Assembly (NCBI GenBank): GCA_000969725.1
Contig: JXSR01S003730.1
Source of the DNA: Ophiothrix spiculata
Lineage: Eukaryota > Echinodermata > Ophiuroidea > Amphilepidida > Ophiotrichidae
Strand: one strand, 5' to 3'
DNA length: 39,319 nucleotides
Shown: positions 29,701-38,693 of the stretch, piece by piece
Layout: the number at the start of each line of letters is the position of its first letter
Numbering within the stretch: position 1 is the stretch's first letter
The notes under the pieces: generated by a model
Seen by the model: only the letters and a program-made list of their open reading frames with translations
What the model was told of the DNA's origin: nothing
Database searches by the model: none
Made by a program: the position numbers and the translations under genes

Positions 29701-31210
29701 GGCTGTGTTTCAAAATGATCGTAATCATGTCGGACGGAATTTGATAGAGAAAACGGCCCTCACTTTTTATAAAGGAGGTCAACAGATATAATCTTTTCAC
29801 ATTAATATACCTACTGTACCCTCCTACAAAGAAATCACATAAATATTTTTTAAAGTTACGTGTGCTTTTGTTTATCGTAACAAAACCGACCATGTCGGAT
29901 GGAATCAATAGAAATGGCTTTCTCTACAGATTTTGCAAAAATTTAAATTCTATCGAAGTTAAAATGAAATGTGATTTGGGAGCATTATTATTTGAAAAAG
30001 AACATCCACTTAATTACTTTAAAATGAAATTTGGTTTTGAAAATATTTATCTCATCGAAAGGCGGCCTCTCGAAATGTTACCATGTCGGACGGAATCCAA
30101 GCATGTCGGACGGAAGGAAATGTTGACAGTTATACTTAATGCAATATTTTATCTTTATTGTGATAGATTTGCAATTTGTAGTGATTTTTTGTTAGTTATG
30201 ATACATCTCAATATTTCAAGATCATTTTCATCGCTGAATAATTGGGAAAGAGCGCGCAAAATCATGTCTGAAAATCTTTTCCGTCCGACATGCTGTAATT
30301 TTTCAAAAATGTCTTCATATAATTTCTTAGAGGCTGTTGGTAGAACTTTTGATGATTTTAGGTCATTATCCTATCCATATAGCTTCTTTTGGAAAACAAT
30401 TATGAAGAAAAAAACTTAAATTAAGTAACGTTAAATCATGAAAATTCACGAAACCTGCCAAATTCAACAGCTTTGCAGCCCAAAAAAAGGCAATAACTGA
30501 AAAACATTTTTAAAATTGATGCAAGAAAATGTAACATTCAACTTCATTGTGTGTAATTAAATAGAAGCTAACCAACCATGATCAAAAACATTTCAAAATG
30601 TATGGAATAAATTTATACGGACAACTTTTTTACCCGAAAACATGTCGGACGGAATTGAGTAACATGTTGGACGGAAAATGTTTTAATCCGTTGTACCATG
30701 AAAATCTGATTTTGCAGGTTTGAATTTTTTTCTTATTCTGATGCACAACCCAAATCATTGATAAGGTTATGATGGATTTATACAGACCACATTGTCAACA
30801 ATAAAGATTTTCTTTGTTTTATCAACTTTTTATATAGTCTTCAAACCATGTCGGACGGAATTTCCCCCAAAATAATTCGCGAAGTAAAATTTCAGAAGTT
30901 TACGAAAAAAAATGTCAAAACTTTTTATGTGGTATTTATAGAACTGTATTTAAATAACAGCATACCTAATGGCTTTCATTAGGAACAAACCTTCTCAGAA
31001 AAGACCTAATGCATTTCCGTCCAACATGGTTTAGTTTTTGAATGGTTGGACAAAAACGCCAATATATCGGTGAAAATACAACAAATCACACGATGTCATT
31101 ATATTTTCTGAAACTTGTGATATTCATCTCAAACTTAAAAACATTTTTAAAGATTAATCAGATAAACTTAAAATTTTCACCTTGGGGGTGACCAATTTTG
31201 AAACACAGCC
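29701..31210. mobile_element. 1.5 kb inverted-ended element carrying nine CATGTCGGACGGAA words
   Basis: Ends GGCTGTGTTTCAAAATGATC (29701) and GACCAATTTTGAAACACAGCC (about 31189-31209) are inverted with one or two mismatches. The 14-base word occurs at 29726, 29891, 30082, 30102, 30641, 30663 and 30847 on plus, and its complement at 30279 and 31015; six are exact and three differ at one base. Spacing is irregular (20 to 349 bases). There is no convincing protein; the longest frame (29862-30419, 185 residues) has no recognisable domain. I infer a non-autonomous DNA transposon whose word is a binding site, but the element type is not identified. Confidence 0.65.
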
Positions 31211-31401
31211 CACTTCATCAAATAACTATTAGCATATGTAGGCAAACATGCAGCCATGAGCCTTCCCTTCCAAGGCCAAAATTACCCAGTTATACCTTCC
31301 TCCTGCCAACAACATGTGTAGCTGTGACCCGAGTTCCATAAATTTATAATGTACATTGATTAATCATAATGATCTGTGACTGTGTCTTTTTCTATCTCCA
31401 G

Positions 31402-31533
31402 CCTGTGCCTTCGTCAAGAAGAAGATTGTGCAGGCAGTCAAAAACTCTCCTGAAGATGAGAAATCTCAGGAAGCAGCTCAGCAGGGACAGAGAACCTGTG
31501 TTCTAAAAGGTGGCAGCAAATGCAATTCGCAAG
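31402..31533 (+). CDS. Penultimate coding exon of the PSAP/PPxY gene
   Basis: 132 bases; begins two bases into a codon and ends one base into the next. It encodes a basic K-K-K cluster, an E-D-E-K-S-Q-E-A-A-Q-Q stretch and three cysteines. The other two frames hit stops inside the exon. Confidence 0.7.
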
Positions 31534-32447
31534 GTAAGTCAGAGTACAAACATAGCACGAGCTCTAATTGTTGACAGATGATCTACACTCTAAAAGGTGT
31601 GTTAGCTATATGCACAAGGTATCAGAAGTACAAGCATGGTATTAGCACTGATTCATCCTGAATGATGGAAGTATATGCCAGTTTTACTCTTTCCAACATG
31701 AACAATGACGTACTTTGCATATCAATCATGGATTACCGTATAATCGTGATCATAAAACCCCGGGAGCTCCATGTCGCAGGAATGAATTGGTTCTGAAATT
31801 TGGGGGGGGGGTACTTAGTACAAAAGTGATTACGGAGATGTGCCGCAAACTCTGGTAGCAAAATCAGGCTGTCTGGTATTTCAATGGGTCCTTTTTCTTT
31901 GCAAAATGTGGTATTTTGATGGGTCTGTTTTCTAAAATGTTCTAAAATTTGCGCCATCAAACAAAAATCAGAAATTTTTCGCCAAATTAGCGTTGATTTT
32001 CGGGAAAATTTCATTTTTTGTATAAACTTGACTCAAAATTTTGGGAATTTGGTATATGGATGGGTCCCTTTTTCTTAAATATTGGTATATACATGGGTGG
32101 TACTTCAAATTTCCCAGAAATTGAGTACCCCCCCCCCCCCCCCCCTGGGCATAAAACCCATCTACCTCCATGTCAATTCCTGATGTGGCAAAAAATTGAA
32201 AAGGACTTCTTGTAAGAAAAGTTACCAGTACTATTGAAGTTTGGTTTAATATCTATTCTAATAAAAATCTCAAGAGTTCTAGTTTTGGGCATGATGATTT
32301 GATTTGTTTGATCCTAAGACCTATTTGTAATTGTTTTCGTCAACAGCTAATGGGTACACCCAACAAGAACCAAGTGCTCCACCAAGCTACGAAGAAGCTG
32401 CAGACTACCCTGTTGCATTATCTAATCATGGAGCATCAGCGTACTAA
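31402..32447 (+). CDS. Last two coding exons of an unrecognised gene with PSAP/PPxY C-terminus
   Basis: Exons 31402-31533 and 32347-32447 have consensus sites (TCTATCTCCAG, CAAG|GTAAGT, TCGTCAACAG) and join in phase 1 into one open frame of about 77 residues ending in TAA at 32445. Only this frame is open across the first exon. The protein reads C-A-F-V-K-K-K-I-V-Q-A-V, then a charged Glu/Gln-rich stretch, and ends E-P-S-A-P-P-S-Y-E-E-A-A-D-Y, which overlaps a P-S-A-P motif (TSG101/UEV ligand type) with P-P-S-Y (WW-domain ligand type). Such tails are common on membrane proteins sorted by NEDD4-family ligases and ESCRT; a Cys followed by a basic run would suit a cytosolic juxtamembrane start. 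Upstream exons were not found, so family and start are unknown. Confidence 0.72.
31752..32174. mobile_element. Poly-G/poly-C-ended element with iterated GGTAT..ATGGGTCC word, in an intron
   Basis: A G run followed by TACTTAGT at about 31801 faces GAGTACCC and a C run at about 32123-32145. Between them GGTAT(N)5-6ATGGGTCC followed by TTTTTCTT recurs at 31875, 31910, 32051 and 32084 in the same orientation. It is bounded by related 24-base segments in direct orientation (ATAAAACCC..CTCCATGTC at 31752 and 32151, 19 of 24 bases equal). Lies wholly within the intron 31534-32346. Confidence 0.65.
32347..32447 (+). CDS. Terminal coding exon of the PSAP/PPxY gene
   Basis: Encodes N-G-Y-T-Q-Q-E-P-S-A-P-P-S-Y-E-E-A and ends in G-A-S-A-Y before TAA. 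What follows is AT-rich, presumably 3' UTR, and is interrupted by a hAT-type MITE at 32585. Confidence 0.75.
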
Positions 32448-32584
32448 GTGTAGCAGATAAAATTATTCAGAAAGGCTCCCAAAATATCTTCAATACATTG
32501 TGAAGTTTAATGTTATGTATCTAAATACTTAAAAGGTAACAGGATTCAGAATTCATCATTGAAGGTTTGCTTTAAAGTTAAAAC

Positions 32585-32800
32585 CAGTGTTCCTGCTAAG
32601 GCCGTATGGCGCACCATTGGCGCAGGAGCAGGTACAATTGGCGCAACAGGTTTCTGAAAATGTGTAAAAAGTATTCTTTTCCTGGCTTTATTTAACCAAT
32701 CGTCAGCCTGAGCTTATGATTTTGTTGTATAAAGAACCTCTTCAACTTCGTTAAAATCGCTCATATTGGTGCAAGCTCAAAAACCTTAGCAGGAACACTG
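32585..32800. mobile_element. hAT-type MITE (family 3), copy 2
   Basis: Ends CAGTGTTCCTGCTAAGG and CCTTAGCAGGAACACTG are perfect inverted repeats. Flanks GTTAAAAC (32577-32584) and GTTACAAC (32801-32808) are an 8-base target duplication with one mismatch. The body is inverted relative to 18917-19106. It lies 138 bases after the stop codon of the PSAP/PPxY gene. Confidence 0.88.
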
Positions 32801-33052
32801 GTTACAACTGTCCAAATGTTAAAAAAGTGCAGTCCGTTTATTAACCGTCACTTTTGTAGATTATCCGTTTCTTGTTAATTGCTGTTTGGTGAGTTTGTTA
32901 TATTTTTGTTTGTGCATATATTAGGCCTTCAAAGTTATTTATATATCATTTTTTTTTTTTTTTTATTATTATTTTTTTCTAGACATTAGGCTTATGTTGT
33001 TATCCTCCCCACATTGAGTTGGCTTACTTTGTTTTTCTCAAATTGTCCAAAT

Positions 33053-33131
33053 GTTGTATGTAATATTTGATGGAGCTGTTCAGGACAAATTTGTTGTATG
33101 TAATATTTGATAGAGCTGTTCAGGACCAATT
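33053..33131. repeat. 40-base tandem duplication
   Basis: GTTGTATGTAATATTTGAT followed by GGAGCTGTTCAGGACAAAT is repeated at a 40-base step (33053 and 33093) with two substitutions. Confidence 0.88.
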
Positions 33132-33482
33132 TCAAATTTACCAATTGATATAATTGATATGTAGCAATTGCATATTTATGTCCTTCCTTTCTTTCCTGCA
33201 CCAATCCCTCCTCCATTATGCATAAATTTGTAAAGACAAATATTTTATTTTTATAACGTGTTTTCTCCACTTCAAGTCAGAAGGAGGCCTAGGGTTGATT
33301 TGACATAGCAGAGACCAATTCAACATGTATGACATTGTTTTACATTTCAACAGTGGTATAGCCACTCATATTTATCAAGGGGGTAGGGACACATGTTTCT
33401 TCCCGATATTTTCTGGCATGTGCATATTTCTTTCTCATTTTTCCTAATGGGTAATACATGTATGTCTCTTTGTAAGAAGTAA

Positions 33483-33878
33483 CACTGTACCACCTGTATC
33501 AAATAAAATTGTGCACGGATTAAAACTGATTTTGACCTTGATAAAAGCACCGATTCATACAGTTTAAAAAAAAAAGATATGACCATTTTTGTGAGTACGT
33601 CTCTTTCAGATCATAAAGCAATAACCCGTAATTGTGATATGTAATATCTTGCTTAACTGTGTAAATCCCATTGGAATGGAAGAAAAAGAGATGTACTTAC
33701 AAAATTGGTCATATCTTTTTTATTTTTCACCCGATTTCTATCATTTTTTCTGCATTTGAAAGCTTATTAAATCTGCTTTACTACAATAACAAGAAATTTA
33801 TGATTTGGTGCTTTTATCAAGGTCAAGATTACTTTTAATCTGTGCACAATTGTTTTTGATACACGTGGTACAGAAGTG
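33483..33878. mobile_element. Inverted-repeat element with arms of about 130 bases
   Basis: A left CACTGTACCACCTGTATCAA, TGACCTTGATAAAAGCACC and AGATATGACCATTTTTGTGA pair with a right TTGATACACGTGGTACAG, GGTGCTTTTATCAAGGTCA and ACAAAATTGGTCATATCTT. The centre is near 33650. Non-coding; probably a foldback MITE. Confidence 0.85.
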
Positions 33879-34457
33879 ACAATCATGCTGAACACATAAA
33901 ATGTACAGAAACTAATCCAAATTTTGTCCCTTTAAATGAAGAGCTAAACCATTTTGGAACAGAACTTTAATAGTAAGAGCATTCATTATGTATTATAATG
34001 TGGTTAATGAGCTTATGATATAATTTTGACTTTTTTGACCAAATTTATACTTTCTGTCTCGGCAAGAAAACAATTACAAGGGAAAATGTATTTTTTTATG
34101 TATTTATTGTTTCCATGTTCTGCAGAAATTGGGGCTTATAATATAATAGATAAAGAAATATTGAAAATGGAATAATGAATGTTTTGTAAAGTAATATTAA
34201 GACTGAAGGGTGTTAAACATAATTTTTTTAAAGTAAATTATAATATGCATTTTTCTTCACAGGAAGTGCCTTTTAAAAGTATCAATATTCAGAGAAAGAT
34301 ATGTATATATTTGTAAACGTATAAATGTAATTTTTTGATAATGACTAAGATATGCAATAAAAGAATACCTCTCAATATTATACAAAATGTACATGTACTG
34401 GTACCAGTAAAAGTATCAAATAATATTGATAATGCTAGCCAAATATCTTTCATTTAT
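33879..34457. other. Unassigned AT-rich sequence
   Basis: About 580 bases without an exon. AATAAA at 34356-34361 (GCAATAAAAG) could end a long 3' UTR of the gene ending at 32447, but earlier hexamers exist and there is no way to choose from sequence. Confidence 0.4.
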
Positions 34458-34617
34458 TATAGAGTGCAACCTTGCTAACACAAAATCGCCGTGACCCAAG
34501 AATTAAGTTTGTGTTACCGGGATTAACATAGAAAATCAACACTTGGGACTCAGAAAACAGCTTGTGCTATCAGGAATTTTGTGTAAACAGACTTTGTGTT
34601 AACAAGGTTCCACTATA
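34458..34617. mobile_element. 160-base MITE with TATAGNGNAACCTTG ends
   Basis: A left GTGCAACCTTGCTAACACAA pairs with a right TTGTGTTAACAAGGTTCCAC. TA at each edge (TATAG../..CTATA) suggests a TA-target (Tc1/mariner-type) element. The words GTGTTACCGGGATTAACA and GTGCTATCAGGAATTTTGTG are internal degenerate repeats of the arm. Confidence 0.78.
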
Positions 34618-34973
34618 TTATCAAGAGGAACATATTATTAAACTTATCAACTTGCAAGTTGATGCATTGTGTGTAAGTTAAAATATTGAATATTTCTTTC
34701 TGAGAATTTTGAGTTCAGCATGTTCAGTGAATTAAATACTCTGCTTTCTTGGTTAATGTTATGTTTGAATACTTAGAGAAAACTAGAAAAAATTCGCCTT
34801 TGTTTCATCTTACCATTTTTTTAAAGTAGTCACAGTTCCTGAAATTGGAAATGTGAGTATCTTCAATCGTACTAAAATCAAAACTCAGGGATGTACGTTT
34901 TGGTTAAAATAAAGTTTTGTTATTAACACCATAGGTACAAGTTGTGTTTGACCTCATCCTGTCACTGTGATAA

Positions 34974-35273
34974 GGCCAAAAAAAAATAGTTGTGTTGCCC
35001 TCACAGGCCCAAAGTGGTGGGGACTGCCAGGCCGGATTTTTTTTTTTAAATAAAAATTACAGATGCCATGTGTAAATAGTGTGGGATACATGGTTGTTTG
35101 CTACTGAAAGGTGAATTTTAGAACATTTTCGGGACTGGAAATCAGGCAAAATATTTGTGCAACTCAAGAAATATTAAAAATCAAGAGTTTTGATAATAAA
35201 AAAAAAACGGGTCGGGATTTTCCACAATTTCGACCCGACCGGTGGAGGGCAACACACAAAAAAAATTTTGGCC
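34974..35273. mobile_element. Harbinger/Tourist-like MITE (GGCCAAA ends), copy 3
   Basis: Ends GGCCAAAAAAAAATAG and AAAAATTTTGGCC are flanked by TAA at 34971-34973 and 35274-35276. Its own subterminal inverted repeat is GTTGTGTTGCCCTC against GAGGGCAACACAC. A GACCCGACC word recalls the GGTCGGTCGG run of copy 1. Confidence 0.86.
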
Positions 35274-35276
35274 TAA

Positions 35277-35755
35277 TTAAAGGATCTGATATTGCTGATC
35301 AATTTATTATCTGAATATGGTGCATTGTGGGACTGAAAAGGGTTTAATTTGTTGTGATTCGCGGACTTTAGTCACACAATGCAACATTTTCTGATAATTA
35401 GTGAATCAACAATTTGAATTGGCTTCAATACTGGCAAAACTTCTCACGTATGGTACTGTATACAGAGAAGTTACTGCTTTACTTCATGAATTTTCACAAC
35501 ATGTGTAAGAATGCCAGGCTAAGTGTACATTTTTTTTCTAATTTTATACCTATTCATCTCAATATTTTGAAAAGGGTAAAGAAAAACTAAAGAGTTCATC
35601 CAAATTCAGGCGAATTCAGTGCAAAAAGCAACAAAATGAATCCCTCTGTATACTAGTACTAGTACTCTGGTGCAGGCAAACTACCAAGACCATCGGTGGA
35701 TTTAACCAGCAAGTCAGTTCAGATTACAAAGGTCTTTATGTATATAAAATATTTA
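35277..35755. other. Unassigned sequence between two MITEs
   Basis: About 480 bases, no exon or repeat supported apart from a short TACTAGTACTAGTACT run at 35651-35666. Confidence 0.4.
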
Positions 35756-35758
35756 TAA

Positions 35759-36233
35759 GGCCAAATAAATAAACAAGTTTGTTTCTGGTAACATGCTTTA
35801 AAAATACAATGCGGTACGCGGCTTTTTATTTTTTATTTTTACCTTTCGAAAATGCAATACGATATGCGGATTTTCTTTTTTTCTTTTTTTTAACCAAAAA
35901 CGCAGAAAGAAAAACACATTAAAACAATGCTTTTGGTTTCTATTATTATTTATTAATATCATTATTAACCAAAAAGTTTTGTTTATAACTTTAGCCGACC
36001 TTGGCTAAGCTTCTCTTTCATGTTCAATAATACAACATGCGACTTGTTTTGTTGCATCTTTATTTGTTTTTACGCAAGTCTCCAGTAAGCTATTTCACAG
36101 AATTGTTTTATTTATCAACAATAAGATTTTTTTTTGATACGGAATACGAAAAAAAAAAATTAATGCGGGAAATATGTAACTTAACAGAAACGTGCGCGGG
36201 TTACCAGAAACAAACGTGTTTCTTTTTTTGGCC
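35759..36233. mobile_element. Harbinger/Tourist-like MITE (GGCCAAA ends), copy 4
   Basis: Ends GGCCAAATAAATAAAC and TTTCTTTTTTTGGCC are flanked by TAA at 35756-35758 and 36234-36236. Its own subterminal inverted repeat is AAGTTTGTTTCTGGTAAC against GTTACCAGAAACAAACGTG. The interior repeats AATACGATATGCGG-like words (ATGCGGTACGCGG, ATACGGAATACG). Confidence 0.86.
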
Positions 36234-36236
36234 TAA

Positions 36237-37688
36237 TATGTGCTTGTATATTGTAAAACAGAAGTTGGAGACATTCTGGGACACCTTTCTGCTCTTCATT
36301 AAAAGAACCATTGAACTGGTCCCTAAATCTTGACCTAATGACGGGGTTATCTGAAACTTGTGAGACCCATAAGAAGACAACTCTTGATAAAATAAATGCA
36401 AGCAGGGGACTAGTCCATATGTTTTGGAAGAGTTTTTCATGTGTAATTTTGTGTATTCATTGATTGTGGATTATATTGTGTATAAATTTGGAAACAAACA
36501 GGATGTAACTGTTTTACTGACATTCAAAGTATATGATTGCTTTTTTAATTGAATTAATTAGTTGTGTTACTACGGTAATTGGAAAAACAATGTATGTACA
36601 TCCATCTAAATTTGAAAAAATGTGGGGATTTTTGCAGACAGTCCCAGCTTATTTGATATCCAGCTGTGTGTAGGTTTTTCAGAGTTATTTTATTGCCAAC
36701 CAGTCGAAATAGCTTGAAATAAAAAGTATTTAAATTTTTGCCTTTCCATTTTTCTGACAGTGATAAGGGAGAGCCTAAATAAGGTACACTTCGATGGCCT
36801 CTTCCACATTCTCAAGATAATACCAACATAATGTAAGCTGTTATTGCAAGTAGTGGTTGGTTATAAAATGTTTCAAATCCCTTATGATAAACAGGGTAAA
36901 AATTCATTTGATGCAGTATGATCTCCTGAGCATTTTGACTTGCTTTTCTTTTAAATCGGCCAATAAATGAGTTGGAGTGGGCTGAAAACCAATTTTGAAC
37001 AGAGGGTTCTCAAAATGAGAAATTTGTCCATTGGAATTTAAGCGTATTTAGCAATGGCCATTTTAGGTGGAATTATGTTATAAGGGCTCTTGCCGATAAA
37101 ATCTATATAGGCTTTCCAATTGCTATCAAGAAAAAGTTGCAGAGAAAGCAAGAGAGAAGCAAAAATCTTTCTTGTAAATAAATGTGCAGTGCCAGTGAAC
37201 GGTATATTCATGTACCGGTAGTTTTATATCCAACATTGAGAGATGGCCAATTAGATCAGACGGATAGTCACTGCTGTTCTGAAATGTTGCCAAATTGTTC
37301 AACACCAATAATAAATGCTCTGGGTGATAGGTAGGAGTGAGACAGGCATATCAGAAAATGGGAATTATCTTGAAAGCATTTATTCCATGAATTTCATATA
37401 CTAACGGATGTTGTTTACGTTTGAATTTTTTATTAATTTCATCATTGGACAAAAAAGTGGGCATGATTGGTCGCGACAGCCTAATATTTCTTATCTTTCA
37501 TTCTAAACCATCAAACTATATACACCTCCATGTTGTTACTTCCGATTGGCATGTTGCAAGTCTTTGCAATATATATTCGTCATCAAAGTAAACCTAGGGT
37601 GCTTTGTCGAGTTTCTATCGATGTTTTGTCATAGGTCCTAGCGAGAAATTGTTGAATATGAAGAAACCATAGAGATTCAACTCCAATC
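36237..37688. other. Unassigned intergenic sequence
   Basis: About 1.45 kb AT-rich DNA in which I see no exon, tandem repeat or paired ends. Confidence 0.45.
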
Positions 37689-37748
37689 TTTTAAAAAGCG
37701 TCCCAAATTTGAGTATTAAAATACTCAAATTTGGGATGCTTTTTAAAA
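37689..37748. repeat. Near-perfect 29-base hairpin
   Basis: TTTTAAAAAGCGTCCCAAAT continuing to TTGAGTATT (37689-37717) is followed after two bases by its complement AATACTCAAATTTGGGATGC continuing to TTTTTAAAA (37720-37748), with one mismatch. Could be a very small foldback or a transcribed hairpin. Confidence 0.85.
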
Positions 37749-37807
37749 AATGTACTATTGTTGGCATTCTAAATTCTGTCCATAAGAAAAAATAGGTGGC
37801 TGAAAAG

Positions 37808-38025
37808 CTATCAATCAATGATACAAGTACTTGCATTTCATGCATACCCCATGAAGGAGTCTATTCGTACAGGGGACCCACTGCTTTACGTGGCTGTCCG
37901 ACCACGGAGCAAGTAGGGTAAAGTGTCTTGTCCAAGGAAACAAGCAGACGAAAACCGCCCGGCCCGGGGCTCGAACCCACAATCTCTGTATTACGAGACC
38001 CGTGCTCAAACCGCTCGGCCACGAA
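37808..38025 (-). mobile_element. tRNA-derived SINE, nearly full length
   Basis: On the minus strand: head CGTGGCCGAGCGGTTTGAGC (A box), then GGGTTCGAGCCC (B box), body CTTGTTTCCTTGGACAAGAC, CTACTTGCTCCGTGGTCGG, GGAGTCTATTCGTACAGG (as seen on plus) and an ATTGATTG tail. The head is of the Leu/Ser tRNA type but without a complete acceptor stem. Its tail is shared with 12865-12941 and 19127-19255 and its head with 11218-11440. Confidence 0.88.
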
Positions 38026-38528
38026 TGAAATAAGTCAAATTCAAATAAGTATACTTGACACGTATTAAAACTTAGATAAGCTTGCACTGTCTTGGTCTTC
38101 TCTATTATGGAACTTAAAAAGATTTTGAATTTTGAAAGTAATGAATAAGTCATGATTCTGGAGCATGTAATTTCAAGGAAGCGCAAATACGGGTTAAATG
38201 GCCTTCCTGTTATCATTGTTCGTGGAAGAGAAGTTAATGAAAGAAATGGAATTATAACTCAATCGCCTAAGAAAGTTAAGACCCTTTGAAAATTCCTATG
38301 TTACATTAAACCAAGTTTGAGAAAAATGGGTTTAAATTTTTTTTGGAATCGCATAATAGTTGTGCTTTATTAAGTATTGCATTGAAACTTACAAGGTATA
38401 CTATATAATTGTGTTTGCGAACTATGAATAGATAAAAATCAGTAACAATTTCAACTCTATTATTTATTTTTCTGTAATCAAAAATATTTAATATCCTTAC
38501 AACACAACAACTTAATTTGATATGTAAT
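38026..38528. other. Unassigned sequence
   Basis: About 500 bases, AT-rich, no feature supported. Confidence 0.4.
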
Positions 38529-38693
38529 AGCTTGGTCACAATAATCGTACGAACAGCTTTACGAGCAGTGTTTAGTCCATCTAATAGGACCACGCGACGC
38601 CCTCGCTGCTCGCTTTCATTACTCACTGCTCGTGGTTTTTAAACGGACTAAACACTGCTCGTAAGCTGTTCGTACGATTATTGTGACCAAGCT
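38529..38693. mobile_element. 165-base MITE with 50-base ends
   Basis: A left AGCTTGGTCACAATAATCGT, ACGAACAGCT and GAGCAGTGTTTAGTCC pairs with a right GGACTAAACACTGCTC, AGCTGTTCGT and ACGATTATTGTGACCAAGCT with a single one-base indel. The central part repeats CTGCTCG. The terminal AGCTTGGTC equals the end word of the TTAA-flanked MITEs at 5429 and 6404, but no TTAA is present here. Confidence 0.9.

Noticed and set aside
29862-30419. A 185-residue reading frame inside the CATGTCGGACGGAA element
   Set aside because: No recognisable domain, it begins with a motif-derived M-S-D-G, and the composition is that of AT-rich random sequence. I do not call it a gene.
37815-38216. A 133-residue minus-strand reading frame
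   Set aside because: It is largely a translation of the SINE at 37808-38025.
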